Of a stretch of 64,000 bases of DNA, positions 40,578-51,012 are shown in pieces (within the stretch, counting starts at the first letter, position 1; each line of letters begins with the position of its first letter). The notes beneath the pieces are model-generated. The model searched no databases, was not told the DNA's origin, and saw only the letters and a list, made by a program, of their open reading frames with translations. The translations under genes were made by a program, and so were the position numbers. This DNA comes from CAVVYA01 sp963752345. GTDB lineage: Bacteria; Pseudomonadota; Alphaproteobacteria; SMXQ01. The stretch covers positions 1 through 64,000 of the forward strand of contig CAVVYA010000004.1 of the NCBI GenBank assembly GCA_963752345.1. Direction: 5' to 3'.

Positions 40578-40607
40578 CCCTTCTCCCATCGAGGGCAGGG
40601 AGAAGGG
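40578..40607. repeat. perfect 10-bp intergenic inverted repeat (candidate terminator or REP-like element)
   Basis: CCCTTCTCCC (40578-40587) and GGGAGAAGGG (40598-40607) around a ten-base loop, between hemY (+) and the dioxygenase gene (-). The stem has no T-tract. It resembles the dispersed CCCTTCTCCC/GGGAGAAGGG intergenic repeats of alphaproteobacteria, and could also end both convergent transcripts. Confidence 0.5.
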
Positions 40608-40661
40608 GGCGCCGCCGCCTGACGACGCACGCGACTCTACGGTCTTCCGTGGAAATTTCGC

Positions 40662-41261
40662 TCAGACGAACGGCGGACCGACAATCCAGCCGACCAGCGA
40701 GCGGCGCACGCCCTTGGTCACCGGCGTTACCCGATGCATGACGAAGGAGGGGAAAACGATCAGCGAGCCACGCGCGCGGATGCCGTCGACGCGCTGGATC
40801 TTGTCGTAGTCCGAGGGCTCGCGCATTTCGAATTCGCCGCCCTCGTAATCGTCGCCATCGTCGAGTTGCACGGTGATCGACAGTTTGCGGGTCGTGCCCG
40901 GATGGGGGTGGGGCGGTTTGAAGGGCTCGGAGAACTGGTCGACATGCCAGCTGTAGAACTGGCCGGGATTGTAGACGCCGAACTGGAACAGCTCATGAGT
41001 GGAGAGCTTAAAGTTCCAATACTGTTTGTTGGCGGCGTTCACGAATTGCATGACCATCTGATAGATCCAGGCGGTCTGGTCATCGAGCGGGAAGAAACCC
41101 CGCTCGGTCGAGCGGATGCTGATATCGTCGCGCGCTGCGGCCCCGCCGCCCAGGCTGTCGCCCACCCGGCGCGGCAGCCGATTGCCGACCTCGATCACCT
41201 TGGCGCAAAAGTCGGCCGGAAAGGCGGCCTTCTGGTAGACATAGAACGGCTTGATGTTCAT
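40662..41261 (-). CDS. 2-oxoglutarate/Fe(II)-dependent dioxygenase (prolyl-4-hydroxylase type)
   Basis: 199 residues, a complete double-stranded beta-helix oxygenase. Metal ligands are in FYSWHVDQF (His106, Asp108) and SFVMHRVTPVTKGVRRSLVGW (His176), with Arg186 as the 2-oxoglutarate anchor. The strand LSITVQLDDGDDYEGGEFE is typical of the P4Hc/PKHD group. No signal peptide. ATG 41261 (MNIKPFYVYQ) is chosen over upstream starts because the extension is Pro/Arg-rich and not conserved in type. Hydroxylation target unknown. It stands alone, convergent with hemY. Confidence 0.87.
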   Translation of the reverse strand: MNIKPFYVYQKAAFPADFCAKVIEVGNRLPRRVGDSLGGGAAARDDISIRSTERGFFPLDDQTAWIYQMVMQFVNAANKQYWNFKLSTHELFQFGVYNPGQFYSWHVDQFSEPFKPPHPHPGTTRKLSITVQLDDGDDYEGGEFEMREPSDYDKIQRVDGIRARGSLIVFPSFVMHRVTPVTKGVRRSLVGWIVGPPFV

Positions 41262-41549
41262 GGAAGGATTTCCGACGAAGCGAGGCTCTGAAACCGGCTG
41301 GACCCTAGCCCAGGATGCGGCGGGCGGCAATGGCGGGCGGAAATCCGGCACGGGCGCCCATCGCCCCGCGATGAACCGCCGAAGGGCCGCAATCTATGTG
41401 GCCGCGGGCTTCCTGCGGTGCGGCGCCCAAGGTGTTTCCCGTTAACGGATATCGTGCTAAAACCCCGCACCCGCCGCTCCGGCGGGCCGCTCGTTCATCG
41501 TCGAGCGGAGCCCCGCCGAGGTTTCGCCTCGCCCGGCTCCACGATGCGG

Positions 41550-41625
41550 GCCGCAGTAGCTCAGTTGGTAGAGCAGCGCATTCGTAATGCGCGGGTCGGG
41601 GGTTCGAGTCCCTCCTGCGGCACCA
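41550..41625 (+). tRNA. tRNA-Thr (anticodon CGT)
   Basis: Full cloverleaf: acceptor GCCGCAG paired with CTGCGGC, D-arm GCTCAGTTGGTAGAGC, anticodon stem GCGCA/TGCGC with loop TTCGTAA (anticodon CGT, reading ACG), T-arm with GGTTCGAGTCC, discriminator A, and encoded CCA at 41623-41625. No duplicated 3' end or integrase is seen nearby. Confidence 0.97.
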
Positions 41626-41743
41626 TCTCCTTCCGCGTCATAATCCATGGGTTTGGCCTGACCTTGTGGTGCCGCACAGGCCACTCCGCGGGCTGGCCGC
41701 CTGCGGGCTGCCTTCCGCAGCTTTGGACCCGGGGCCTGCCGCT

Positions 41744-41795
41744 TATATGCGGCGTATATGCTCGAGCCCATGCGCGCCCTCTCGAATTTATATGC
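41744..41795. promoter_or_regulatory. three phased TATATGC motifs upstream of the kdp operon
   Basis: Identical heptamers at 41744-41750, 41755-41761 and 41789-41795, separated start to start by 11 and 34 bp (about one and three helical turns), about 90-140 bp before the first kdp-locus reading frame. The spacing on one DNA face suggests binding sites for a regulator; KdpE, encoded in the same operon, is the obvious candidate but this is inference. Nothing else coding is visible from 41626 to 41884. Confidence 0.4.
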
Positions 41796-41884
41796 CCTAT
41801 TCGCGATCTTCCCGGCGTAGTGGAGCGATCGGCACATCCGTCCGCCATGGCCTGATGCCTGCTCCATAGACCTGGGGATGCACG

Positions 41885-41969
41885 ATGTTCGAACTCGCTT
41901 TTCATCGCCGCAGCGATCGGCTTCTTCGTGATCGCCATGGCTTACGTGCACGCTTGCGACCGCCTGTAG
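41885..41969 (+). CDS. 27-aa membrane peptide upstream of kdpF (one frame shift)
   Basis: After removing one extra T from the run near 41903, the reading frame gives MFELAFIAAAIGFFVIAMA then YVHACDRL-stop, a single hydrophobic segment with a short charged tail ending CDRL. A similar uncharacterised micro-protein of this length and with a C-terminal CDRL often precedes kdpF in alphaproteobacteria, as I recall it. GTAGGAGG bridges its stop and the kdpF start. It may be a small accessory subunit of the Kdp pump or a leader peptide. Confidence 0.55.
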
Positions 41970-41978
41970 GAGGCAGCC

Positions 41979-42068
41979 ATGATTTTCGAATACGGACTGG
42001 GCGCGCTCGTCACGGTCGGGCTACTTGCCTACCTCGTCTACGTCCTGATCCGCCCTGAGCGGTTCTGA
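41979..42068 (+). CDS. kdpF: Kdp potassium pump small subunit KdpF
   Basis: 29-residue single-pass membrane peptide, MIFEYGLGALVTVGLLAYLV then YVLIRPERF, which matches KdpF in length, hydrophobic profile and C-terminal RPERF. It stabilises the KdpFABC complex in the inner membrane. GGAGG lies seven bases before the ATG. Intact, followed by kdpA after 11 bp. Confidence 0.88.
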   Translation: MIFEYGLGALVTVGLLAYLVYVLIRPERF

Positions 42069-42079
42069 GGAGCGCGGTC

Positions 42080-43806
42080 ATGACCCTCAATGGATGGCTG
42101 CAGATAGCCCTGTTCTGCTTCATCGTCATTTCTGCTGGTGAAGCCGCTCGGCGGCTATATGACGCGCGTCTTTGCCGGCGAGCGCACCTTGCTGTCGCCT
42201 GTCCTCGGCCCGATCGAACGCGGTCTGTATCGTCTGTGCGGGGTCGATCCGCGAGCCGAACAGCATTGGGCTGACCTATGCGGTCGCCATGCTGCTGTTC
42301 AGCATGATTGGCATTTTGACCCTTTATGCCTTGCAGCGGTTCCAGGGAATATTGCCGTTCAATCCGCAGGACATGTCCGCGGTGCCGGCCGACCTGGCGT
42401 TCAACACCGCCGTCAGCTTCGTCACCAACACCAATTGGCAGACCTACGGCGGCGAAAGCACCATGAGCTACCTGGTGCAGATGGCCGGACTGACGGTGCA
42501 CAACTTCGTCTCTGCCGCCGACGGGCATCGCGCTCGCCATCGCGCTGGTCCGCGGCTTCGCCCGCCGTTCGGCCAAAAGCATCGGCAATTTCTGGGTCGA
42601 TCTCACCCGCTGCACGCTCTATCGTGCTGCTGCCGATCTGCATCGTCGTCGGCCTTGTTCTTCGTCTGGCAGGGCGTGCCGCAGAATCTCAATGCCTATG
42701 TCGATGCGACAACGCTCGAAGGCGCGCAAGCAGACGATCGCTCAGGGGCCCGTGGCCTCGCAGGACGCCATCAAGATGCTCGGCACCAATGGCGGCGGGT
42801 TCTTCAACGCCAATTCGGCGCATCCCTACGAGAATCCGACGCGCGTTGACGCAACCTGATCCAGATGGTGCTGATCTTCGCGATCGGTGCGGCGCTGACC
42901 AACGTGTTCGGCCGCATGGTCGGCGACCAGCGCCAGGGCTGGGCGATCTTCGCCGCCATGGGCATGCTGTTCCTGGCCGGCGTCGTCATTGCCTACTGGG
43001 CCGAAGCCGCCGGCAACCCGGCCTTCGCCTGCGCTCGGCGCATCGACGCTGGCCGGCGGCAATATGGAAGGCAAGGAGGTGCGCTTCGGCATCGCCAACT
43101 CCGCGCTGTTCGCGGTCATCACCACGGCTGCCTCGTGCGGCGCGGTCAATCGCCATGCATGACAGCTTCACGCCGCTCGGCGGCATGGTGCCGCTGGTCA
43201 ACATGCTGCTCGGCGAGGTCATCTCGGCGGCGTCGGCGCCGGCCTCTACGGCATGCTGCTGTTCGCCGTCCTGGCGGTCTTCATCGCCGGGCCTGATGGT
43301 CGGGCGCACGCCGGAATATCTCGGCAAGAAGATCGAGGCCAAGGAAGTCAAGATGGCGATGCTCGCCATCCTTGTCCTGCCGCTCTCGATCCTCGGCTTC
43401 ACCGCGCTCGCGGCCGTGCTGCCCGCCGGTCTCGCCGGTCCGGCCAACCCGGGGCCGCACGGCTTCACCGAGATCCTCTACGCCTATCACGTCGGGCACC
43501 GGCAACAACGGCAGCGCCTTCGCCGGGCTGACCGGCCAACACGCCCTTCTACAACACGACGCTCGGCTTCGCGATGCTGATCGGCCGCTTCCTGATGATC
43601 GTGCCGATGCTGGCCATCGCCGGCTCGCTGGCCGCCAAGAAGATCGTGCCGCCCTCGGCCGGCACGTTCCCGACCGACGGCGGCGCTGTTCGTCGGCCTG
43701 CTCGTCGGCGTGATCCTGATCGTCGGCGGCCTGACCTATTTCCCCGCCCTGGCGCTCGGGCCTGATCGTCGAGCATCTGGCGATGAACGCCGGCACGCTC
43801 TATTGA
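42080..43806 (+). CDS. kdpA: Kdp potassium-transporting ATPase subunit A (many frame shifts)
   Basis: K+-translocating channel-like subunit of the KdpFABC P-type pump. Reading across frames recovers the whole family sequence: MTLNGWLQIALFCF, PFNPQDMSAVPADLAFNTAV, SFVTNTNWQTYGGESTMSY (first selectivity-filter region), MLGTNGGGFFNANSAHPYEN, TAASCGAV, and TSGTGNNGSAFAGL. At least fifteen single-base changes of frame occur between 42130 and 43760; all but one (near 43223) are read as extra bases, for example 42270, 42520, 42622, 42843, 43150 and 43487. The recovered protein is otherwise well conserved, so I infer sequencing error. Confidence 0.85.
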
Positions 43807-43814
43807 GGCTGAAC

Positions 43815-45959
43815 ATGGCATTCCGGATCACGGCCATGGAATCTCGAACATCCGCAAGCGCACGCCGCATCGCGACGCATGACGGATCCGCATAGTCGTG
43901 CTGCCGGCGATCGGCGAGGCCTTCCGCAAGCTCGATCCGCGCGTCATGATGCGCGCAACCCGGTCATGTTCGTGGTCGAGGTCGTCGCGGCGCTTGACCA
44001 CGATCCTGTTCCTGCGCGACCTGGTCGCCGGCGCCGAGCGGATTTGGCATTCTCGTTCCAGATCAATCGTCTGGCTGTGGTTCACCGTGCTGTTCGCCAA
44101 TTTCGCCGAAGCGGTCGCCGAAGGCCGCGGCAAGGCGCAGGCCGCGACGCCTGCGCAAGACCAGGACCGAGACCATCGCCAAGGTGCATCGACTCCGAGC
44201 GGCATCAAGACGGTTGCCGGCGACCGCGACTCAAGCCAGGCGATATCGTGCTGGTCGAGGCCGGCGATCTCATCCCGAGCGATGGCGAGGTCATCGAGGG
44301 CGTCGCCTCGGTCAATGAATCCGCCATCACCGGCGAATCGGCGCCGGTCATCCGCGAGAGCGGCGGCGACCGCTCGGCCGTGACCGGCGGCACGCAGGTC
44401 ATCTCCGACTGGATCAAGGTGCGCATCACCGCGGCGCAGGGCTCGACCTTCCTCGACCGCATGATCGCGCTGGTCGAGGGCGCCGCAGCGCCAGAAGACG
44501 CCGAACGAGATCGCGCTCAACATCCTGCTCGCCGGCATGACGCATCATCTTCGTCTTCGCGGTGGCCATCGATCCCGAGCTTCGCGTCCTATGCCGGCGG
44601 CAGCCTGCCGGTGCTGGTGCTGGTCGCGCTGTTCGTCACGCTGATCCCGACCACGATCGGCGCGCTGCTGTCGGCTATCGGCATCGCCGGCATGGACCGG
44701 CTGGTGCGGTTCAACGTGCTGGCGATGTCCGGCCGCGCGGTCGAGGCGGCGGGCGACGTCGATACGCTGCTGCTCGACAAGACCGGCACGATCACGCTCG
44801 GCAACCGCCAGGCGACGCGAGTTCATGCCGCTCGCCGGGTGTCAGCGAGCGCGAGCTGGCCGATGCGGCGCAGCTCGCCTCGCTCGCCGACGAGACGCCC
44901 GAAGGCCGCTCGATCGTCGTGCTGGCCAAGGAGAAATACGGCATCCGCGGCCGCGACATGGCGCCGCTGCACGCGCACTTTCGTCCCGTTCACGGCGCAG
45001 ACGCGGCATCAGCGGCATCGATATCGACGGCATCGTCGATCCGCAAGGGCGCCGTCGATGCGGTGCTCGCCTATGTCGAGGCCGGCATGCCGCGTCCGAC
45101 GGCGGCGCGGCGGCTGCCGTCAAGCCGCCGTGTCGGACTCCGCCGTGCGCGAGCTGACGGCCATCGCCGAGCGGATCGCCAAGGCCGGCGGCACGCCGCT
45201 GGCCGTCGCCAAGGATGGCCGGCTGCTCGGCGTCATCCACCTGAAGGACATCGTCAAGGGCGGCATCCGCGAGCGCTTCGCCGAGCTGCGCCAGATGGGC
45301 ATCCGCACGGTGATGATCACCGGCGACAACCCGCTGACCGCGGCGGCCATCGCCGCCGAAGCCGGCGTCGACGATTTCCTCGCCCAGGCGACGCCCGAGG
45401 CCAAGCTCAAGCTGATCCGCGACGAGCAGGCCAAGGGCAAGCTGGTCGCGATGTGCGGCGACGGCACCAACGACGCGCCGGCGCTGGCGCAGGCCGATGT
45501 CGGCGTCGCGATGAACACCGGCACGCATGGCGGCGCGCGAGGCCGGCAACATGGTCGATCTCGACAGCGATCCGACCAAGCTGATCGAGATCGTCGAGAT
45601 CGGCAAGCAGCTGCTGATGACGCGCGGCGCGCTGACCACGTTCTCGATCGCCAACGACGTCGCGAAGTATTTCGCCATCATCCCGGCGATGTTCATCGCC
45701 TTCTATCCGCAGCTGCAGGCGCTGAACATCATGGGGCTGGCGACGCCGCAGAGCGCCATCCTGTCGGCGATCATCTTCAACGCGCTGATCATCATCGCGC
45801 TGATCCCGCTGGCGCTGCGGGGCGTGAATTACCGCGCCGGTCGGCGCCGCCAGCGTGCTGCGCCGCAACCTGCTGATCTACGGCCTCGGCGGCATCATCG
45901 TGCCGTTCATCGGCATCAAGCTGATCGACCTGGTCGTCACCGCCATCGGTCTGGCCTGA
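43815..45959 (+). CDS. kdpB: Kdp potassium-transporting ATPase subunit B (many frame shifts)
   Basis: P-type ATPase catalytic subunit that powers K+ uptake. Across frames: GDIVLVEAGDLIPSDGEVIEG and TGESAPVIRESGGDRSAVTGGT (actuator domain with TGES), LIPTTIGALLSAIGIAGMDRL (membrane), DTLLLDKTGTITLGNRQAT (phosphorylated Asp in DKTGT), LADETPEGRSIVVLAKEKYG, and VAMCGDGTNDAPALAQADVG (hinge). The C-terminal membrane region (45,580-45,830) is uninterrupted. Frame changes cluster at 43,830-44,240, 44,490-44,570, 44,820, 44,985-45,125, 45,533 and 45,838. The core motifs are all present. Confidence 0.87.
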
Positions 45960-45971
45960 GGAGCAAACGCC

Positions 45972-46620
45972 ATGCTGAAACAAATCCGCCCCGCCATTCA
46001 TGATGATCGTCGCTGTTGACGGTCATCACCGGCCTCGATCTATCCGCTCGGCATGACCGGCATCGCCGCAGCTCGTCTTCCCGCATCAGGCCAACGGCAG
46101 CCTGATCGAGAAGGACGGCAAGGTCGTCGGCTCGACGCTGATCGGCCAGAACTTCACCGAGCGACAGCTATTTCCACGGCCGGCCGTCGGCGACCACGGC
46201 ACCGATCCGAACGATCCGACCAAGACCGTGCCGGCGCCCTACAATGCCGCGAACTCGGCGGCTCCAACCTCGGCCCGACGTCGAAGGCGCTGATCGACCG
46301 GGTCACGGAGGACGTCGACAAGCTGCAAGGCCGAAAATCCCGACCGTCGCCGATCCCGGTCGATCTGGTCACCACCTCGGCCAGCGGCCTCGATCCGCAC
46401 ATCTCGCCGGCCGCCGCGCTGTTCCAGGTGCCGCGCGTGGCCAAGGCGCGCGGCCTGTCCGAGGACGCAGGTGCGCGCAGCTGGTCGCGGCACCATACCA
46501 GGGCCGCGATCCTCGGCTTCCTCGGCGAGCCGCGTGTCAACGTGCTGCAGCTCAATCTGGCGCTCGACGCGCTGCAGATGCATCGGCTGGATCGGCAACG
46601 CCTACGGCGCGCCGCGCTGA
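45972..46620 (+). CDS. kdpC: Kdp potassium-transporting ATPase subunit C (many frame shifts)
   Basis: Single-pass subunit needed for KdpFABC assembly. Recognisable pieces lie in alternating frames: GSLIEKDGKVVGSTLIGQNF, ATDPNDPTKTVPAPYNAANS, GSNLGPTSKALIDRVTEDV, IPVDLVTTSASGLDPHISPAA, the signature region, and LGEPRVNVLQLNLALDALQ with a C-terminus ending NAYGAPR-stop at 46618-46620. Length after correction is about 205-215 residues, normal. The shifts are again mostly extra bases. Confidence 0.82.
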
Positions 46621-46651
46621 ATGGCGTAAGCTGCATCGTCCGGACATGCGC

Positions 46652-49383
46652 ATGACCGACGATCGATCGACCGCGACGACCGCCCGTCGCCCGACGCGCT
46701 GCTGAAGCAGGCCGCGCAGGAAGCGCGCGGGCCGGCTGAAGATTTTCTCGGCGCCGCGCCCGGCGTCGGCAAGACCTACGAGATGCTGCAGACGCGCGCC
46801 AGGCGCAAGGCGCGAAGGCGTCGATGTCGTGATCGGCGTCGTCGAAACGCACGGCCGCGCGCGAGACCGAGGCGCTGCTCGACGGGCTCGAGATCATTCC
46901 GCGCCGGCGCGATCGACTATCAAGGGCCAGCTGCTCGACGGAGATGGACCTCGACGCGATCCTCGCGCGCCGCCCGCAGCTCGTGCTGGTCGACGAGCTG
47001 GCGCACACCAACGCCCCCGGCAGCCGCCACCCGAAGCGCTACATGGATGTCGAGGAAATGCTCGCCGCCGGCATCGACGTCTACACGACGCTGAACATCC
47101 AGCACTCGAAAGCCTCAACGACGTCGTCGCCCAGATCACCCGCATCCGCGTGCGCGAGACCGTGCCCGATTCGATCATCGACCGCGCCGACGAGATCGAA
47201 CTGATCGACCTGACGCCCGACGACCTGATCCAGCGGCTGAAGGAGGGCAAGGTCTATGTGCCCGCAACAGGCCGAGCGCGCGATCCGAGCACTATTTCCC
47301 GCCCGGCAATCTGACCGCGCTGCGCGAGCTGGCGCTTGCGCCGCACGGCGCAGCGCGTCGACGAGCAGATGGTCGACTACATGCGCGCGCACGCCATCCC
47401 GGGCCGTGGGCGGCCGGCGAGCGCGTGCTGGTCTGCGTCGAGCGAGAGCCCGAGCTGCGCCGGCGCTGGTGCGCTATGCGCGGCGGCTGGCCGACCGGCT
47501 GCGCGCGCCATGGACGGCGCTCCATGTCGAGACCTCGCGCGCCACACGCCTGACCGAAGCGGAGCGCGACCGGATCGCCGAAGGCCTGCGGCTGGCCGAG
47601 CGGCTCGGCGGCGAGGCCGTCACCATCCCGGCGCGCGACGTGGCCGACGGCGATCATCGACTACGCGCGCGCCAACAACTTCACCCATATCGTCATCGCG
47701 CAAATCGCCCGGCCGCGCTGGCGCGAATTGCTCCACGGCTCGGTCGACGCAGCGGCTGATCCGCCAGCGCCGGCGACATCAGCGTCCATGTCATCGCCGA
47801 GCGTCGGCGAGCCGAGCGACGGCGACGGCCAGCGCCGCGGCGCCGACTGCGCGCCGGCACGCGTTCGATCTCACGGCCTATGCCGGCAGCGCCGTCGTCG
47901 TGGCTGGCGCGCTCGGCATCGGGCTTCGTGCTGCGACCAGTTCCTCGACATTCCAACATCGCGCTGGTGTTCCTGACCGCGGTGCTGACGAGCGCGGTCG
48001 ACCTACGGCCTGTGGCCGTGCGCTGTTCGCCTGCTTGCTCAGCGTGCTGGCCTACAATTTCTTCTTCCTGCCGCCGCTCTACACCTTCACGATCGCCGAT
48101 CCGGAGAATGTCGTCGCGCTGTTCTTCTTCCTGTCGTCGCGGTCATCGCCAGCAACCTGACGGCGCGCGTGCGCGCCCAGGCGGTCGACGGCGCGGCAGC
48201 GCGCCAAGACGACCGAGGATCTCTATCTGTTCAGCCGCAAGCTCGCGGGCACGGTCACGCTCGACGATCTGCTGTGGGCGACCGCCTTCCAGATCGCCTC
48301 GATGCTGAAGGTGCGCGTCGTGCTGCTGCTGCCGGAGGACGGAACGATCGCGGTGCGCGCCGGCTATCCGCCGGAGGACATGCTCGACGAGGCCGATCTC
48401 GCCGCGGCGAAATGGGCCTGGGAGAACAACCGAGCGCCGGGCGCGGCGCCGACACGCTGCCCGGCGCCAAGCGGCTGTTCCTGCCGATGCGCACCGGGCG
48501 CGGCCCGGTCGGCGTCGTCGGCCTCGACAGCGACGAGCCGGGACCGCTGCTCACGCCCGACAGCGCCGCCTGCTCGACGCGCTCGCCGATCAGGCGGCGC
48601 TGGCCATCGAACGGGTCAATCTGGCGCAGGACGTCGATCGCGCGCGGCTGGCGGCGGAGACCGACGGCTGCGCTCGGCGCTGCTGACCTCGATCTCGCAC
48701 GATCTGCGCACGCCGCTCGCGTCGATCCTCGGCTCCGCGACCAGCCTGAAGGCTACCGCGAGACGCTCGACGAGGCCGACGCAGCAGGAGCTGATCGCGA
48801 CGATCCAGGAGGAAGCCGAGCGGCTCAACCGCTTCATCGCCAATCTGCTCGACATGACGCGGCTCGAATCCGGCGCGCATCGCAGCCGCAAGCGCGATCT
48901 GGTCGATCTCGGCGACGTCGTCGGCAGCGCGTTGCGCCGCGCCGGCAAGATCCTCGCCGGCCATCACGTCACGGTCGATGCTCGCCGCCGACCTGCCGAT
49001 GCTCACGCTCGATCCGGTGCTGTTCGAGCAGGTGCTCTTCAACCTGCTCGACAACGCGGCGAAATATTCGCCGGCCGGACTCGACGATTCGCGATCGAGG
49101 CGCGGCGCGACGGCGACGATCGGTCGCGCTGCAGGTGCCGACGAAGGCGACGGCATTCCGCCGGCCGACCTCGAACGCATCTTCGACAAGTTCTATCGGG
49201 TGCAGCGCGGCGGACCAGCAGCGCGCCGGCACCGGGCTCGGCCTGCCATCTGCCGCGGCTTCGTCGAGGCGCATGGGCGGCACGATCGCGCGCGGCAACC
49301 GGCGCGGACGCCGCGGCGCCGTCTTCACGATCAGCCTGCCGGTGCCCGCGGACGCGAGCCGCGCAGGAGGCGATGCGGCATGA
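46652..49383 (+). CDS. kdpD: Kdp osmosensing histidine kinase (many frame shifts)
   Basis: Sensor kinase controlling the kdp operon in response to K+ limitation. Order of parts: KdpD N-domain with Walker A GAAPGVGKTYEML and LVLVDELAHTNAPGSRHPKRY; a universal-stress-like domain (about 47,430-47,760); four membrane segments (about 47,880-48,160) including VLAYNFFFLPPLYTFTIADP; a GAF-like region; the His box LTSISHDLRTPLASILGSAT; and a HATPase domain with NLLDNAAKYSPAG and GTGLGL-type motif. Split among three frames by dozens of single-base changes. The stop TGA 49381-49383 overlaps the kdpE ATG by four bases. Confidence 0.85.
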
Positions 49384-50078
49384 GCCAGCGAGCCGCTCCG
49401 CTGCGCGTCCTGGTCGTCGACGACGAGCCGGCGATCCGCCGCTTCCTGCGCACCAGCCTGGCGGCCAGGGCTATGGGGTGACCGAGGCCGAGGACGGCGC
49501 AGGCGCGCTGGACGCGCTGCGACGCGAGCCGCCCGATCTCATCGTGCTCGATCTCGGCCTGCCCGACATCGACGGCCTCGAGGTCATCCGCCGCATGCGC
49601 GAGTCCGGGTCCGCCATGCCGATCATCGTGCTGTCGAGCCGCACCGACGAGGCGGGCAAGGTCAAGGCGCTCGATCTCGGCGCCGACGACTACGTCACCA
49701 AACCGTTCGGCATCGACGAGCTGCTGGCCCGCATCCGCGCGGCGCTGCGCCACCGGCTGCAGCAGCAGGGCGAAAAGCCGGTGTTCCGCAGCGGCGATCT
49801 CGTCCGTCGATCTGGTGCGCCGGATCGTCACGGTGCGCGGCCAGAGGTGAAGCTCACGCCGCGGGAATACGATCTGCTGCGCCTGCTGGTCGCGCATGCC
49901 GGCAAGGTGCTGACCCACAAGTTCATCCTGCGCGAGGTCTGGGGCGGCGAGACCGACGTGCAGTATCTGCGCATCTACATCCGCGCGCTGCGCCAGAAGA
50001 TCGAAGCCGACCCCGAGCGGCCGCAACATCATCCTGACCGAGCACGGCGTCGGCTATCGGTTACGGCTCGCCGAATAG
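49380..50078 (+). CDS. kdpE: Kdp response regulator (OmpR family, frame shifts)
   Basis: Transcriptional regulator phosphorylated by KdpD. Receiver domain: RVLVVDDEPAIRRFLR, phosphoacceptor in LIVLDLGLPDIDG, VLSSRTDEAGKVKALDLGADDYVTKPFG. The C-terminal winged helix has EVKLTPREYDLLRLLVAHAGK and HKFILREVWGGETDVQYLRI with HGVGYRLRLAE at the end. Frame changes near 49,470, 49,808, 49,845 and 50,025. About 230 residues after correction. Last gene of the kdp operon. Confidence 0.88.
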
Positions 50079-50351
50079 CGCAAATCTCCCCCAAATATAA
50101 CGACTTCTGACGCCATTATTGGACTTTCGTAACCTTTGCGATGAAAACTGGCCGACGCTTTGTGGCCCACCACCCTCGCGCGAGACTCATGTGACCGCCG
50201 AGGGCCGAAGCTGTCGGTGGTAAGACCGTTTTGCTCCGCGACGAACGCCTGCGCATTCCATGACCCGCCGCGGCGCATTCGCTGGTGGTCCGGCGCTTCA
50301 GGCCTATCCGATCTGCTCACGGCTTATCCGACAGCTCGAGAGGAAGATGGC

Positions 50352-50807
50352 ATGACGGACTGGAAGCCGACCCCCATTTTGATCGTGGAGGATCAACTCG
50401 ACGTTGCATCGGTACTCCGGCGCGCCTTGCAGAGTCTCGGCTATGGCGAGGTCGAGATTGTCAGCGACGGTGAACGTGCCCTCGAGCAGTTGCGGCTCAA
50501 GAGCTTCGGCCTGGTGATGGCCGATCTCATGATGAAGCCCATGAGTGGCCTGGAACTGATCGAGGCCATCCGAAAGGACAAGAAATTCGGTGATATTCCC
50601 ATCATCGCGGTCTCCGGCGTGGGCGCCGCCGACACCGTGACGGCTGTCAAACAAGCCGGCGCCACCTCGTTCATTCTCAAGCCCTATAACATGGCGACCC
50701 TTCGAGCGAAGCTGCATGCCGCCTTGGGCGAGGATCATGCGGCGGGCACTCGAGGCACGGTCGCCGCCGCGCCCGTCCGGCATCGGGCCAAGATCACCCA
50801 AGGGTAA
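50352..50807 (+). CDS. single-domain response regulator (CheY-like)
   Basis: 151 residues: a complete receiver domain and a short unstructured tail (GTRGTVAAAPVRHRAKITQG). Acidic pocket Glu13-Asp14 (ILIVEDQLD), phosphoacceptor Asp58 (LVMADLMMKPMSG), Lys110 (FILKPYN). No output domain, so it probably acts by protein contact. ATG 50352 follows GAGAGGAAG. It is intact although both flanking genes are densely frame-shifted. The 273 bp between kdpE and this gene hold no recognisable gene. Confidence 0.88.
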   Translation: MTDWKPTPILIVEDQLDVASVLRRALQSLGYGEVEIVSDGERALEQLRLKSFGLVMADLMMKPMSGLELIEAIRKDKKFGDIPIIAVSGVGAADTVTAVKQAGATSFILKPYNMATLRAKLHAALGEDHAAGTRGTVAAAPVRHRAKITQG

Positions 50808-50901
50808 AGCCGGGCTGCCCGCGGCAGGCACCGAGACGATCGAACGGCGCGTGTTGGCCACGCCCGGATTTCGTTCGAGACGATCATTCTGACATCGAGA
50901 G

Positions 50902-50929
50902 ACGGCAAGATTTCTTTCATCCTTGCCGT
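50902..50929. terminator. inverted repeat between response regulator and S9 peptidase
   Basis: Perfect 8-bp stem ACGGCAAG (50902-50909) with CTTGCCGT (50922-50929), loop of 12 bases, 95 bp past the response-regulator stop. There is no T-run, so it may be a terminator or a regulatory site for the peptidase gene. Confidence 0.35.
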
Positions 50930-51012
50930 GCGCCGGCGCGACGGAAAAACCCCCGCGGCCCGTATAAGTCCATGTCGGCCATCGCCACGCATCGGGGAAG
51001 GGGGCGTTCCCA

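Noticed and set aside
41550..41969. Integrated element using tRNA-Thr as attachment site
   Set aside because: No integrase, no repeated tRNA 3' end, and the following genes are housekeeping-type kdp genes.
42080..43806. Programmed frameshifting or recoding in kdpA as the reason for the frame changes
   Set aside because: Positions share no slippery motif, are irregularly spaced, and include at least one opposite-direction shift.
42080..50078. kdp operon as a set of decayed pseudogenes
   Set aside because: Only single-base indels are seen; amino-acid conservation, catalytic motifs, overlaps and ribosome sites are intact through all six genes, which is not how decay looks.
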